Positions 1 through 7,966 of a stretch of 35,250 nt of DNA are shown here, one piece after another. The notes under the pieces are model-generated. The model made no database searches. It was not told the origin of the DNA and saw nothing but the letters and a program-made list of their open reading frames with translations. The stretch spans positions 1 to 35,250 of the forward strand of contig NZ_LRQV01000069.1 of assembly GCF_001567585.1 (NCBI RefSeq). Direction: 5' to 3'. The stretch is from Micromonospora rosaria. Lineage in GTDB: Bacteria; Actinomycetota; Actinomycetes; Mycobacteriales; Micromonosporaceae. Position numbers and translations under genes: made by a program. How positions within the stretch are numbered: the stretch's first letter is position 1; each line of letters begins with the position of its first letter.

Positions 1-78
1 GGGTGCCGGGCGCGGATGCGGGCCGGTGGGCGCGGGTGCCGGGGCGGCGGGTGGGTGCCGGGGGCTCGGTGGGGTGGC

Positions 79-1041
79 TCAGGCGAGCAGGGCGGCCAGC
101 CAGGCACCGGTGAGCAGGGCCGGGCCGAGCGGCAGCACGGTGTCCCGGCGGACCCGCCGCAGGGCCAGCAGGACGAGCACGACCAGGCCGTTGAGCAGGT
201 GCGGCAGGACCAGGCCGAGCAGTACCGACGGCCAGCCCAGCCACCCGAGCGGCAGGCCCAGCACCGCGCCGAGCTTGACGTCGCCGAAGCCGAGCCGGGA
301 GCCGGGCAGCAGCGCCAGCACCACGTACAGCAGCGCGGAGCCGGCCGCCCCGGCCAGGACGGTGAGCAGCCGACCGGGCGTACCGGCGAGCAGCGCGGCG
401 ACGGTCAACCCGACCGCGCCGACCAGCCCGGCGGTCGCCACCAGCGGGTCCGGCAGCCGCAGGCAGGCCAGGTCCACCGCGCCGAGCACCAGCCCGACGA
501 CGGCCATCCCGAGCAGAGCGGGCAGCGCCGGATCGTCGTGCCGCGCCGCCGCGAGCCCGCCGAGCACGATCGCCCCGGTCACGACGGTCACCACGACCGG
601 CGGTCCGCGCCGGATTTCGCAGTGGGCGCACCGGGTCGCCACCCAGCCGGCGGCACCGGACGGTACGGGCTGTCCGCAGGCCCGGCACGCCGACCGGGTC
701 GGCCCGCCGACGGGTGCGGCCATCCGGTGGGCGAGGCCGGGTACGACGGCCCCGGCCAGCGCGCCGGCCACCGTGCCCACCAGGGCAGGCAGGAGCGCCC
801 CCGGCAGGGCGGGCAAGAACCCGCCCAACACGGCAGGCAGGAACGCCCTCGGCAGGGCGGGCAGGAACCCGCCCAACAGGGCAGGAAGGAACGCGCCCGG
901 CAGGACGGGCAACAGGCTGTCCAGCAGGGCCGGGGACACGCTGCTGCCCCACAGGGCAGGGAGCGGCGTGCCTGGCGCGGCGGGTGACACGGTGTCCAAC
1001 AGGGTGGGTGGCAGGGCGGCGACCGGCACGCCCAGCGACAT
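79..1041 (-). CDS. Prepilin peptidase (A24 family) with a repeat-extended N-terminus
   Basis: Membrane aspartyl peptidase that would cleave, and possibly N-methylate, type IV pilin-like prepilins at the inner membrane. The protein shows a CxxC...CxxC pair (CRACG and RCAHC) after the first hydrophobic stretch, then the two catalytic-Asp regions: VDLACLRLPD and the family signature GFGDVKLG, followed by several hydrophobic helices. I chose ATG 1041 (320 aa) because TAGCAT lies 7 nt upstream, fitting a leaderless start; a GTG at 1140 would add 33 low-complexity residues. The N-terminus is longer than usual and built of 16-residue Leu/Pro/Ala repeats (see the repeat entry). No pilin or tad genes are nearby, so the substrate is unknown. 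Family assignment is firm; the start is less so. Confidence 0.85.
   Translation of the reverse strand: MSLGVPVAALPPTLLDTVSPAAPGTPLPALWGSSVSPALLDSLLPVLPGAFLPALLGGFLPALPRAFLPAVLGGFLPALPGALLPALVGTVAGALAGAVVPGLAHRMAAPVGGPTRSACRACGQPVPSGAAGWVATRCAHCEIRRGPPVVVTVVTGAIVLGGLAAARHDDPALPALLGMAVVGLVLGAVDLACLRLPDPLVATAGLVGAVGLTVAALLAGTPGRLLTVLAGAAGSALLYVVLALLPGSRLGFGDVKLGAVLGLPLGWLGWPSVLLGLVLPHLLNGLVVLVLLALRRVRRDTVLPLGPALLTGAWLAALLA
785..935 (-). repeat. 48-bp tandem repeat inside the prepilin peptidase gene
   Basis: Two nearly identical 48-bp units (about 802-849 and 850-897) with degenerate partial copies on each side. Each encodes 16 residues of the type LPALPRAFLPAVLGGF, so copy-number changes keep the frame. 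Confidence 0.7.
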
Positions 1042-1048
1042 GGGCGGG

Positions 1049-1054
1049 ATGCTA
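1049..1054 (-). promoter_or_regulatory. Candidate -10 of a leaderless prepilin peptidase transcript
   Basis: TAGCAT, then 7 nt, then the ATG at 1041. The spacing puts the transcription start at or next to the start codon. No convincing -35 was identified. Confidence 0.4.
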
Positions 1055-1207
1055 CCGGCCCCTCGCGGCCACCACCGTCCCGTCGCTCCCCGCTGCCCCG
1101 TCGGTCCACCCGTCGGCCCCGCCGACCTGCCCACGTCCACCGACCCGGCGGGGCGGCATTGCCACTCCAGCGCGGTGTCGTGACCGGAGAGACGTGAGCT
1201 GATCAGT

Positions 1208-1226
1208 GGGTCACGCTACGGTGACC
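1208..1226 (+). promoter_or_regulatory. Dyad and -10-like hexamer upstream of the first LppU-like gene
   Basis: GGTCAC and GTGACC form an inverted repeat around a TACGGT hexamer, about 60 nt before the start at 1282. It could be a promoter overlapped by an operator. There is no direct evidence beyond the symmetry. Confidence 0.3.
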
Positions 1227-1281
1227 ACGGCGTCGGCGTCACTTTCCGCATGCCGGCCCCTACCCACCCGGAAGGACGCGC

Positions 1282-1992
1282 ATGGCGAACCACGGGCCAC
1301 CGACCGGCGGCGGTCCCGACGCCTGGCGCTCCGGCGAGGCGTACGGCCCGCCGGAGCAGGCGGCGGGACCGGGCGGCCCGTGGCCGGGGTACCCGTACCC
1401 CGGGGACGAGCGGAACCCGGGCCGCCCCGGTGCCGCGTACCCGGAAACGGCTGCCCCCACCAGCGGGTACCCGGCCGGGGCGGGCCAGCCCGGCATCCCG
1501 TCGTACCCGGTGATCCCCTACCAGTCCGGCGGCCCGGGGCCGCCCCGGCGGCACCGGAGCCGGGGCCCGCTGATCGCGGTCGCGGTGATCTTCACGGTTT
1601 TCGTCGTCGGTGGCGTCTCGACGCTCTTCCTCCTGCGTCAGCGGGCCGAGGAGGCGTCGGTCACCAGCGCGACCGAGGCACCCCCGTCCCCCGCGCCGCC
1701 CACCGGCACACCGGAGCCGGGCGGTGCCGCGCCGGAATCGTCGGCCGACCCACGGTTCGTCAAGGTGGGGCAGTGCGTCCGTAACGACGGGCCGCTCGGC
1801 GGCCAGCCCAAGCTGGCGATCACCGAGTGCGGCCCGAAGACGTACGAGGTGCTGCGCCGGTTCGACGGGGCGACCAGTGGTGAGAAGGACGCCGAGGCCA
1901 AGTGTGCCCGGGTCGAGGGATACACCAACTGGTACTTCTTCGACAGCGAGTTGGACACCCTCGACTTCGTGCTCTGCCTGAAGCTCCGCTGA
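1282..1992 (+). CDS. LppU/SCO3897-like membrane-anchored protein
   Basis: A 236-aa protein with a Pro/Gly/Tyr-rich cytoplasmic N-terminus (about 1-90), one transmembrane helix (about 94-117, from GPLIAVAVIF to LFLLR), a Pro/Thr/Ala linker and a small Cys-containing extracytoplasmic domain. That domain reads VGQCVRNDG ... ECGPKTYEVL ... NWYFF ... DFVLCLKLR, with four cysteines likely forming two disulfides; it resembles the actinobacterial LppU/SCO3897 family, whose function is not established. The start is set by the SD GGAAGGA 5 nt before the ATG. The next gene downstream is a broken paralogue with the same architecture, so the pair arose by tandem duplication. Confidence 0.75.
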   Translation: MANHGPPTGGGPDAWRSGEAYGPPEQAAGPGGPWPGYPYPGDERNPGRPGAAYPETAAPTSGYPAGAGQPGIPSYPVIPYQSGGPGPPRRHRSRGPLIAVAVIFTVFVVGGVSTLFLLRQRAEEASVTSATEAPPSPAPPTGTPEPGGAAPESSADPRFVKVGQCVRNDGPLGGQPKLAITECGPKTYEVLRRFDGATSGEKDAEAKCARVEGYTNWYFFDSELDTLDFVLCLKLR

Positions 1993-2050
1993 GCCGGCCG
2001 CTCCGCCGGGCCACCGACTGCCCACCCCTCCGACACCCCTTGAGGACGCG

Positions 2051-3312
2051 ATGTCATCCTTCGGACCACCCGGCCCCGGCCAGCCAGAGGATCCGCACCA
2101 GCAGCCGTCGGCCGGCCCGCAGGAGCCGCCGCTGGACCCCACGCTGCCGCAGTGGGGGCAACCGCCCACCGGGGACGGCCGGCCCGCCACGGGGGACGCC
2201 GAGCCACCCACCGCGCCGCTGTGGAACCTGCCGCAGGCCGGCGGTCCGCCGCCACCGCCGCCGGGCCCCGGCCAGTCCGCGCCGTCCCCGGGCGGCGGCC
2301 ACCCGCTGCCGACCTCCGGAGCCGGGTACCCGCCACCGCCCACCTCCGGGGCCGGATACCCGCCACCCGCTGCGGGCGGCTACCCACCGCCGACCTCCGG
2401 GGCGGGCGCGGGCTATCCGCCCACGTCCGGAGCGGGGTACCCACCGCCGCCCACCTCAGGGTCCGGCTACCCGCCGCCCAGCTCCGGAGCGGGTTACCCG
2501 CCGCCCACCTCAGGCCCGGGGTACCCGCCGCCGGCAGCGGGTGGGGCGTATCCGCCGCCGGGGTCGGGGGCCGGGTATCCGCCGCCGGGGTCGGGGCAGC
2601 CGGCCGGGCCGTACCCGCCCGGTGGCCCGTACCCGGCGGGTGCTGGAGCCGTGCCACCCGGCGCAGTGCCGACGCCGCCCGGTGACCCGGCGGGGACCTG
2701 GGGCCCACCGCCCGGCGGGACGCCGGGCCCGGCCGGTGGCCCACCCGGGGCGTGGGAACCGCCGCCGCCCGGGGGGTACGGGGCTGCGCCGGCTGGCGGC
2801 TACGGGCCGACGCCGGCTGCACCTCCGGCCCGGGGGAACGGTCGACAGGTGTTTCTGGTCGTCGCCCTGATCGTGCTGCTGGTGCTCTGTCCCTGCCTCG
2901 GCCTCGCCGCCTGGGGGGTGCGGCAGGCGCTGGACGACGGTGAGCGTGCGGCGGCTCCCGTGCCGACGGCAGCCGGCCGGCCCCCGACGCACCGGCCAGC
3001 CCCGACCCGGACGTCCCGCCGACCGGAGAGCCGACGGGGGAGCCGAGCGCGGCCCCGACCACGACCCGCCCGAGCACGGACGCGGGCGAGCGGTTCGAGC
3101 GGGGCGACTGCGTGGTGAACGACGGTACGGACCGCAACGCCGACCTGCGCAAGGTGCCCTGCGGGCCGAACACCTACGAGGTGTTGCTGCGGATCCCGGC
3201 CACCACGGAGGGCGCGCAGTGCCGGCGGGCGGCGCCGGAGTCGACCGCGAACTACGTCCACGACAACCCGGTGGACCTCCTCGACTACGTGCTCTGCCTC
3301 CGCCAGCGATGA
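2051..3312 (+). pseudogene. Second LppU/SCO3897-like gene, interrupted by a frameshift
   Basis: A tandem paralogue of the gene at 1282. The first frame (from ATG 2051, SD TGAGGA) encodes a long repeat region rich in SGAGYPPP units and one transmembrane helix (QVFLVVALIVLLVLC), then runs into Arg-rich nonsense and stops at 3118. The C-terminal domain continues in another frame, readable from about 2977 to 3312: Pro/Thr linker, GDCVVNDGT, PCGPNTYEVLLR, DYVLCLRQR, matching its neighbour. The join lies about 2960-2990; one missing base (or two extra) in a GC-rich stretch explains it. It may be a true pseudogene or a sequencing error. Restored, it would be about 420 aa. Confidence 0.75.
2310..2610 (+). 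repeat. Tandem coding repeat (TSGAGYPPP-type) in the second LppU-like gene
   Basis: About ten degenerate units of 24-30 bp encoding TSGAGYPPP, TSGSGYPPP, SSGAGYPPP and GSGAGYPPP. This is a disordered cytoplasmic tail, not a CRISPR array: the units are contiguous and in frame. Confidence 0.75.
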
Positions 3313-3416
3313 CCACCGCCAGCGATGACCTCCGCCGGCGACCGGGCCTGGTCGGCCCGCGGGAGGGACGGCACCGATGACAGGCAGGAGAGGCCGTTCA
3401 GGCCATCGGTAACCGG

Positions 3417-3456
3417 AACTAGGGATGTCTAGCGAAAAGCCTAGACATCCCTAGTT
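3417..3456. promoter_or_regulatory. Perfect 16-bp inverted repeat, operator or terminator
   Basis: AACTAGGGATGTCTAG (3417-3432), an 8-nt spacer, then its exact reverse complement (3441-3456). With one G-T pair the stem can extend to 20 bp (3413-3460). It is AT-richer than everything around it and has two CTAG tetranucleotides per arm. A partly similar half site (CTAGCCACATC) occurs at about 3535, just before the ATPase gene. It could end transcription of the LppU-like pair (a short T run follows), or be the operator of the ATPase gene. Confidence 0.6.
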
Positions 3457-3569
3457 TCGGGTCGAGTGCGCCGGGCCGGCACCGGCCGCCGACCATCCCG
3501 CCGGGCCGAGCCGCCGACACGCCGATCGGAGCTTCTAGCCACATCTACCGTCGCAACTAGACGGGCCGA

Positions 3570-3575
3570 TACGGT
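3570..3575 (+). promoter_or_regulatory. Candidate -10 of a leaderless ATPase transcript
   Basis: TACGGT, 7 nt, then GTG 3583. This decides between GTG 3574, GTG 3583 and longer in-frame alternatives. Confidence 0.4.
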
Positions 3576-3582
3576 GCGAGAC

Positions 3583-4824
3583 GTGGATCCGGTCCGCAAC
3601 CCGTACGCACCCGGCGCCGGGCAGCGTCCGCCCGAACTCGCCGGGCGCGGGCGCGAACTCGACGTCTTCGAGGTGGTGCTGGAACGCGTCGCCCGGGGCC
3701 GCCCGGAGCGGAGCCTGATGCTCACCGGGCTGCGGGGCGTCGGCAAGACGGTCCTGCTGAACACCCTCCGCTCCCAGGCGATCGGGCGGCTCTGGGGCAG
3801 CGGCAAGATCGAGGCCCGGCCGGACCAGTCGCTGCGCCGGCCGATCGCCGCCGCGCTGCACATGGCGGTCCGGGAACTCGCCCCGCGCCACCGGGCGCCG
3901 GAGCGCATCGACGGCTTCCTCGGCGTACTGAAGGCGTTCGCCCAGCGCAGCGCCCCGACCGGGCGCGGCGGCACCCCGCCGAAGCTGCGGGACCGCTGGC
4001 AGCCCGGGATCGACGTGCCGGCCGCCAGCGGGCGGGCCGACTCCGGCGACATCGAGATCGACCTCGTGGAACTGTTCACCGACGCGGCGGCGGTGGCCAC
4101 CGACGTCGGCACCGGCATCGCCCTGTTCATCGACGAGATGCAGGACCTCGGCGCGGAGGACGTCTCGGCGCTCTGCGCCGCCTGCCACGAGCTCTCCCAG
4201 CTCGGCGCGCCCCTGATCGTCGTCGGCGCCGGCCTGCCGCACCTGCCGGCCGTGCTCAGCGCCGCCAAGTCGTACTCCGAGCGGCTCTTCCGGTACCAGC
4301 GCATCGACCGGCTCGACCGGATCGCCGCCGACCAGGCGCTCTGCGCCCCGGCCGAGCGCGAGGAGGTCGAGTACGAGCAGAAGGCGCTCGACCTGCTCTA
4401 CGAGTCCTCCGGCGGGTACCCGTACTTCGTCCAGGCGTACGGCAAGGCGACCTGGGACCACGCCCCGCGCTCACCGATCACCGCCGCCGACGTCCGGGTC
4501 GCCGCCCCGGAGGCGGAGGCCGAGTTGGCGGTGGGTTTCTTCGGCTCCCGCTTCGAGCGGGCCACCCCGGCCGAACGGGAGTACATGCGGGCGATGGCCG
4601 CGCTCTCCGGGACGTCCGGGGAGACCGGCGCGGGGCACCGGGACGACATGGACGCGGCGGTACCGACCGCCGAGATCGCCCGTTCCCTCGGCCGGAAGCC
4701 GGCCAGCCTCTCCCCGGCCCGGGACACGCTGATCAAGAAGGGGCTGATCTACTCGGGCGAACGCGGCACGGTCGCCTTCACCGTCCCGCACTTCGGCCGG
4801 TACCTGCGCACCCAGCCGGCCTGA
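3583..4824 (+). CDS. AAA-family ATP-binding protein (Orc1/Cdc6-like architecture)
   Basis: A 413-aa cytosolic ATPase of unknown role. Walker A is TGLRGVGKT (about residues 48-56) and Walker B is ALFIDEMQDL (about 180-189). The C-terminal third (from about AMAALSG on) looks like a winged helix: TAEIARSLGRKPASLSPAR ... LIKKGLIYSGERGTVAFTVP. Such a layout occurs in DNA-associated or STAND-type switch ATPases; no effector domain is fused here. It stands alone, with a frameshifted membrane protein before it and a convergent acetyltransferase after it. The 16-bp inverted repeat upstream may control it. Earlier in-frame GTG starts exist; 3583 is preferred because of the -10-like hexamer. Confidence 0.75.
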   Translation: MDPVRNPYAPGAGQRPPELAGRGRELDVFEVVLERVARGRPERSLMLTGLRGVGKTVLLNTLRSQAIGRLWGSGKIEARPDQSLRRPIAAALHMAVRELAPRHRAPERIDGFLGVLKAFAQRSAPTGRGGTPPKLRDRWQPGIDVPAASGRADSGDIEIDLVELFTDAAAVATDVGTGIALFIDEMQDLGAEDVSALCAACHELSQLGAPLIVVGAGLPHLPAVLSAAKSYSERLFRYQRIDRLDRIAADQALCAPAEREEVEYEQKALDLLYESSGGYPYFVQAYGKATWDHAPRSPITAADVRVAAPEAEAELAVGFFGSRFERATPAEREYMRAMAALSGTSGETGAGHRDDMDAAVPTAEIARSLGRKPASLSPARDTLIKKGLIYSGERGTVAFTVPHFGRYLRTQPA

Positions 4825-4862
4825 CCGGCCGGCCCGCCGGCACCGCCCGGAGACCGCCGGGC

Positions 4863-4901
4863 GCAGCGGGCCGAGACCCCCCGCCGCAGCGGGCCGAGAC
4901 C
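4863..4901. repeat. Short direct repeat between convergent genes
   Basis: The 16-mer GCAGCGGGCCGAGACC occurs at 4863-4878 and 4886-4901. Next to it, CGCCCGG and CCGGGCG (about 4848-4867) can form a short hairpin that may act as a weak bidirectional terminator. Confidence 0.4.
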
Positions 4902-4915
4902 GCCGGGCGCGGGGG

Positions 4916-5461
4916 TCAGACCTTGGACCAGGGTGGCGGAAAGATGACCTCGCCCCGGGGCGGCGGTGGCTCGTCGCTGGTCGTCGGCGGCAGCACCAAG
5001 GCCTGCCAGGGCTCACCGAGCCCGGACCACGGGCTGGTCAGCCCCAGCCGGTCGGCGGCCTCGAAGCCGAAGCGGCGGTAGAAGGCCGGGTCGCCGAGCA
5101 CCACCACGATCCGTTCCCCCAGCTCGGTGGCGGCGTCCAGGGCGGCCTGCACCACCGCCGTGCCGTGCCCGGTCCGTTGCCGGTGCGGGGCCACCGCCAC
5201 CGGGCCGAGGGCGAGGGCCGGGAAGAAACCGCCACCGGTACGCACCCGGACCCGGCTGAGCAGCGCGTAGCCGACCACTTCGCCGCCGTGCTCGGCGACC
5301 ATGGCCGCTTCCGGCACCCAGGCGTCGCTGCCGCGCAGTTCGTCGACGAGCCGGACCTCGGGCGGGACGGCCACGTCGGGCCGGGCGAACGCGGCGGCCA
5401 GTACCCGCCGGACCGGGCCGGCGTCGGCCGGGCCCTCCGGTCGGAGCCGCAGGCTGGTCAC
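4916..5461 (-). CDS. GNAT family N-acetyltransferase
   Basis: A 181-aa acetyl-CoA-dependent acyltransferase of the YhbS-like type. The order is typical: an N-terminal strand-helix (LRLRPEGPADAGPVRRVLAA), a central strand GEVVGYALLSRV, the acetyl-CoA-binding motif A as LGPVAVAPHRQRTGHGTAVV (an R/Q-x-x-G-x-G/A type pyrophosphate loop), and the late motif VLGDPAFYRRFGF. Substrate unknown. The start is a GTG preceded by AGGAG directly and by TACCGT 6 nt upstream, so it may be read leaderless. It is convergent with the ATPase and divergent from the DoxX-like gene. Confidence 0.85.
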   Translation of the reverse strand: MTSLRLRPEGPADAGPVRRVLAAAFARPDVAVPPEVRLVDELRGSDAWVPEAAMVAEHGGEVVGYALLSRVRVRTGGGFFPALALGPVAVAPHRQRTGHGTAVVQAALDAATELGERIVVVLGDPAFYRRFGFEAADRLGLTSPWSGLGEPWQALVLPPTTSDEPPPPRGEVIFPPPWSKV

Positions 5462-5467
5462 CTCCTG

Positions 5468-5473
5468 ACGGTA
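5468..5473 (-). promoter_or_regulatory. Candidate -10 for the GNAT gene
   Basis: TACCGT on the minus strand, 6 nt before GTG 5461. The AGGAG between them could instead be a Shine-Dalgarno with very short spacing. Confidence 0.35.
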
Positions 5474-5601
5474 CTCTCTGCTGCCGGTCCAACCGCGACG
5501 GTGACCCCCTTTCGGCGTGGCGGGCCCGCGCTCCGGACGCCGGCCGGGTGTCCACGTCCGCCGGATCGGCGGTTGGAGGGGTGACCGACGCCGCGACGGG
5601 G

Positions 5602-5607
5602 TATGAC
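5602..5607 (+). promoter_or_regulatory. Candidate -10 of a leaderless DoxX transcript
   Basis: TATGAC, 6 nt, then ATG 5614; no Shine-Dalgarno is present. Confidence 0.4.
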
Positions 5608-5613
5608 TGATCC

Positions 5614-6159
5614 ATGAAGCCCGTGCGCACCCTCGCCCGCGTCATGTTGAGCGGCATCTTCGTGGTCAGCGGCGCCCGCAACCTGCAGAACCCGAGCCGG
5701 CTGGTGCCGGCGGCGAAGCCGGTCACCGACCGGGTCGTCCCGCTGATCGAGCGGACCTGGCCGGCCGTCCCGACGGACACCGAGACCCTGGTCCGGGTCA
5801 ACTCGGCGGTGCAGCTCGGCGCCGGCCTGATGCTGGCCACCGGCCGGTTCACCCGGCCGGCCGCGCTCCTGCTCGCCGGCACGCTGGTGCCGACGACCGC
5901 CGCGGGTCATCCCTTCTGGAGCAACGACGACCCGGCCCAGCGCACCCAGAACCAGATCCACTTCCTGAAGAACCTCGGCCTCTTCGGTGGGCTGCTACTG
6001 GCCGCCGCCGACACCGAGGGCAAGCCGGGGCTACGCTGGCGGGCCGGCCACCGGATCGGCCACTCGCGCCGGTCGGTGCAGCGCGCGGTGCGCACCGCGC
6101 GCCGGGAGGCCCGGATCGCCGTACGCTCGGCCGCCGCCGCCCGGCGACTGCCGGGCTGA
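5614..6159 (+). CDS. DoxX family membrane protein
   Basis: A 181-aa integral membrane protein. It has the DoxX pattern: an N-terminal helix with the conserved RVMLSGIFVVSGARNL region, a second helix around LVRVNSAVQLGAGLMLATGR, a third rich in Ala/Leu with TTAAGHPFW, then QNQIHFLKNLGLFGGLLLAAAD, and a basic cytoplasmic tail of about 45 residues. DoxX relatives have been linked to thiol/redox homeostasis (in mycobacteria with SodA and SseA) but none of those partners is here. The basic tail, rich in Arg and Ala, is longer than in minimal DoxX proteins. Confidence 0.8.
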   Translation: MKPVRTLARVMLSGIFVVSGARNLQNPSRLVPAAKPVTDRVVPLIERTWPAVPTDTETLVRVNSAVQLGAGLMLATGRFTRPAALLLAGTLVPTTAAGHPFWSNDDPAQRTQNQIHFLKNLGLFGGLLLAAADTEGKPGLRWRAGHRIGHSRRSVQRAVRTARREARIAVRSAAAARRLPG

Positions 6160-6278
6160 CCCCGCGCACCACCGGCGTCACACCACCGGGGCCAACCCGC
6201 ACCCCTCTCACCTGCCCATACGTCACCCCTCCCGGACCACCACCCCCACAGGCCGCGAAACACCTGAACCAACCCTTA

Positions 6279-6288
6279 GGCGTTAACG
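6279..6288. promoter_or_regulatory. Palindrome GCGTTAACGC upstream of a glycosyltransferase gene
   Basis: A perfect 10-bp palindrome about 65 nt before GTG 6352, in the only relatively AT-rich part of the 190-bp intergenic space 6160-6351. Possible operator; function unproven. Confidence 0.25.
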
Positions 6289-6351
6289 CGGCGGAAATGT
6301 CGCAAACATGTGTGGGATCGGACACGGTCGCATAACGCGGGAGGCAGAGAC

Positions 6352-7884
6352 GTGAGGCACCGTTCTAGGCTCCGCTCAGGACCTGGACGGCAGGATCGAT
6401 CGTGGTACGGGGGTGGCGACGGCATGCCGGCGACCGTCGGGAGACGGGCGGACCGCCTCGCCCACGTCCAGCGGCTGGCCCGACGGATCGACCGGCGTAC
6501 GGTCGTGCGGGCCGGGATCGTGGGCCTCGTGGCGTACGCCGCCTGGGTGGCCGTCGGCCTCTTCGGCCGGCCGTACAACTTCTTCGACATGAAGATCTAC
6601 CACGGCGCCGTGGTGTGGTGGGCCAGCGGCCGTGAGCTGTACGAGTTCATCTCCCCCGGGACGACCCTGGGGTTCACCTACCCGCCCTTCGCCGGGCTGC
6701 TCATGCTGCCGATGGCCCGGATCCCGATCGGGGTGGCCGGCCTGCTCAACGCGGCGGCCAGCATCGCCGCGCTGGCCGTGGTGCTGGCCGGGCTGCTCCG
6801 CCCGATCGTGGACCGGCTGGGCTGGCCGCTCTGGTTCACCGTCGGCGTCGCCGTCCCGCTCGCGGTCGCCATCGAGCCGGGCCGCGAGACCCTCGGGTAC
6901 GGCCAGGTCAACCTGCTGCTCTTCGCACTGATCATGGCCGACCTGATCGGCCTGCGCTGGCGGTCACGGCGCGGCACCCGGCTCGATCCCGCCGCCGGGC
7001 CGCTGCACCGGTTCGTCTACAGCGGCGCCTGGGCCGGGGCCGGCATCGGGCTGGCCACCGCGATCAAGCTGACCCCCGCCCTCTTCATCGTCTACCTGGT
7101 GATCACCCGGCAGTGGCGGGTGGCGGCGACCGCGATCGGCACCACGATCGGCGTCACCATCGGCAGCTTCGGTCTGGTCGGGCCGGAGGCACGGGCGTAC
7201 TTCGGCGGGGTGCTCTGGCAGACCGAGCGGGTCGGGGCCGCCGACATGACCCCGAACCAGTCACTGGCCGGGCTGCTGGCCCGGCTCTACGACTCGATCG
7301 AGACCCCCGGCCTGCTCTGGCTGGCCTTCTCGGTGCTGATGCTGGCGCTGGGGCTGTCGAGGGCCGCCACCTCCCGGGCCGACGGCGACGAGTTGACCGC
7401 GTTCACCCTGGTCGGGCTGACCGCCAACGTGATCAGCCCGATCTCCTGGACCCACCACCTGGTCTGGGTGATCCCGGCGATCATCGTGCTGGCCGACGCC
7501 GCGGTACGCCGCCGCGAGGCGAGTCGTGGGCTGGCCCAGCGGGCCACCCCACCGTCCTCGTACGGCGGGCTGCCGGGGGTGAACGGGCTCCGCCCGCCGA
7601 TCTGGTACCCGGCGCTGACCGGGCTGCGCCACGGCGTGGCGGCGGTCGTGTTGTACCTGCTCTTCCTGGTCTCGCCGATCTGGCCGTACGAGCACCAGCT
7701 CCCCGAGGTGTCGCACTACCAGGACGGCCTGTTCGGCGCGCTGATGGAGAACTCGCTGGCGCTGGCCCTGATCGTGCTGGTCGCCGCGCTGCCCTGGCGG
7801 CCGGGGGCCGAGCCCGCGTTCTACACCGACCGGGCCGGCCGCCCGGCGCTGACCACCGCCCGCCGCAGCACCGTCCGGCGCTGA
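6352..7884 (+). CDS. GT87 family (DUF2029) polytopic glycosyltransferase
   Basis: A 510-aa GT-C-fold membrane enzyme, expected to transfer mannose or another sugar from a polyprenyl-phosphate donor on the outer face of the membrane. After a basic N-terminus and the first helix it has the family's loop with an Asp and the FTYPP motif (FDMKIYHGAVVWW ... FTYPPFAGLL), about ten hydrophobic segments, and the AIKLTPALF segment typical of the family. The start is GTG 6352, set by GGGAGG 7 nt upstream. PimE-type alpha-1,2-mannosyltransferases belong to this family; the acceptor cannot be read from sequence. Two more family members and ino1 occur in the window, consistent with PIM-like glycolipid synthesis (inference). 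Confidence 0.85.
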   Translation: MRHRSRLRSGPGRQDRSWYGGGDGMPATVGRRADRLAHVQRLARRIDRRTVVRAGIVGLVAYAAWVAVGLFGRPYNFFDMKIYHGAVVWWASGRELYEFISPGTTLGFTYPPFAGLLMLPMARIPIGVAGLLNAAASIAALAVVLAGLLRPIVDRLGWPLWFTVGVAVPLAVAIEPGRETLGYGQVNLLLFALIMADLIGLRWRSRRGTRLDPAAGPLHRFVYSGAWAGAGIGLATAIKLTPALFIVYLVITRQWRVAATAIGTTIGVTIGSFGLVGPEARAYFGGVLWQTERVGAADMTPNQSLAGLLARLYDSIETPGLLWLAFSVLMLALGLSRAATSRADGDELTAFTLVGLTANVISPISWTHHLVWVIPAIIVLADAAVRRREASRGLAQRATPPSSYGGLPGVNGLRPPIWYPALTGLRHGVAAVVLYLLFLVSPIWPYEHQLPEVSHYQDGLFGALMENSLALALIVLVAALPWRPGAEPAFYTDRAGRPALTTARRSTVRR

Positions 7885-7966
7885 CCCCACCGGGTCGTTC
7901 CGGCCCGGGGCCGCCCCACGCCCGGCCACCGCTGACCGGGGCGCCCTCGGGCCACCGGGCGGGTGG

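Noticed and set aside
2310..2610. CRISPR-like repeat array
   Set aside because: The units are contiguous, degenerate and in frame, with no unique spacers; they encode SGAGYPPP repeats.
3417..3456. Phage attachment site or insertion-sequence end
   Set aside because: No integrase or transposase nearby and no matching second copy in the window.
7885..7966. Terminator between the GT87 gene and moaE
   Set aside because: Only short, imperfect pairings (CTGACC/GGTCAG) are visible; not strong enough to call.
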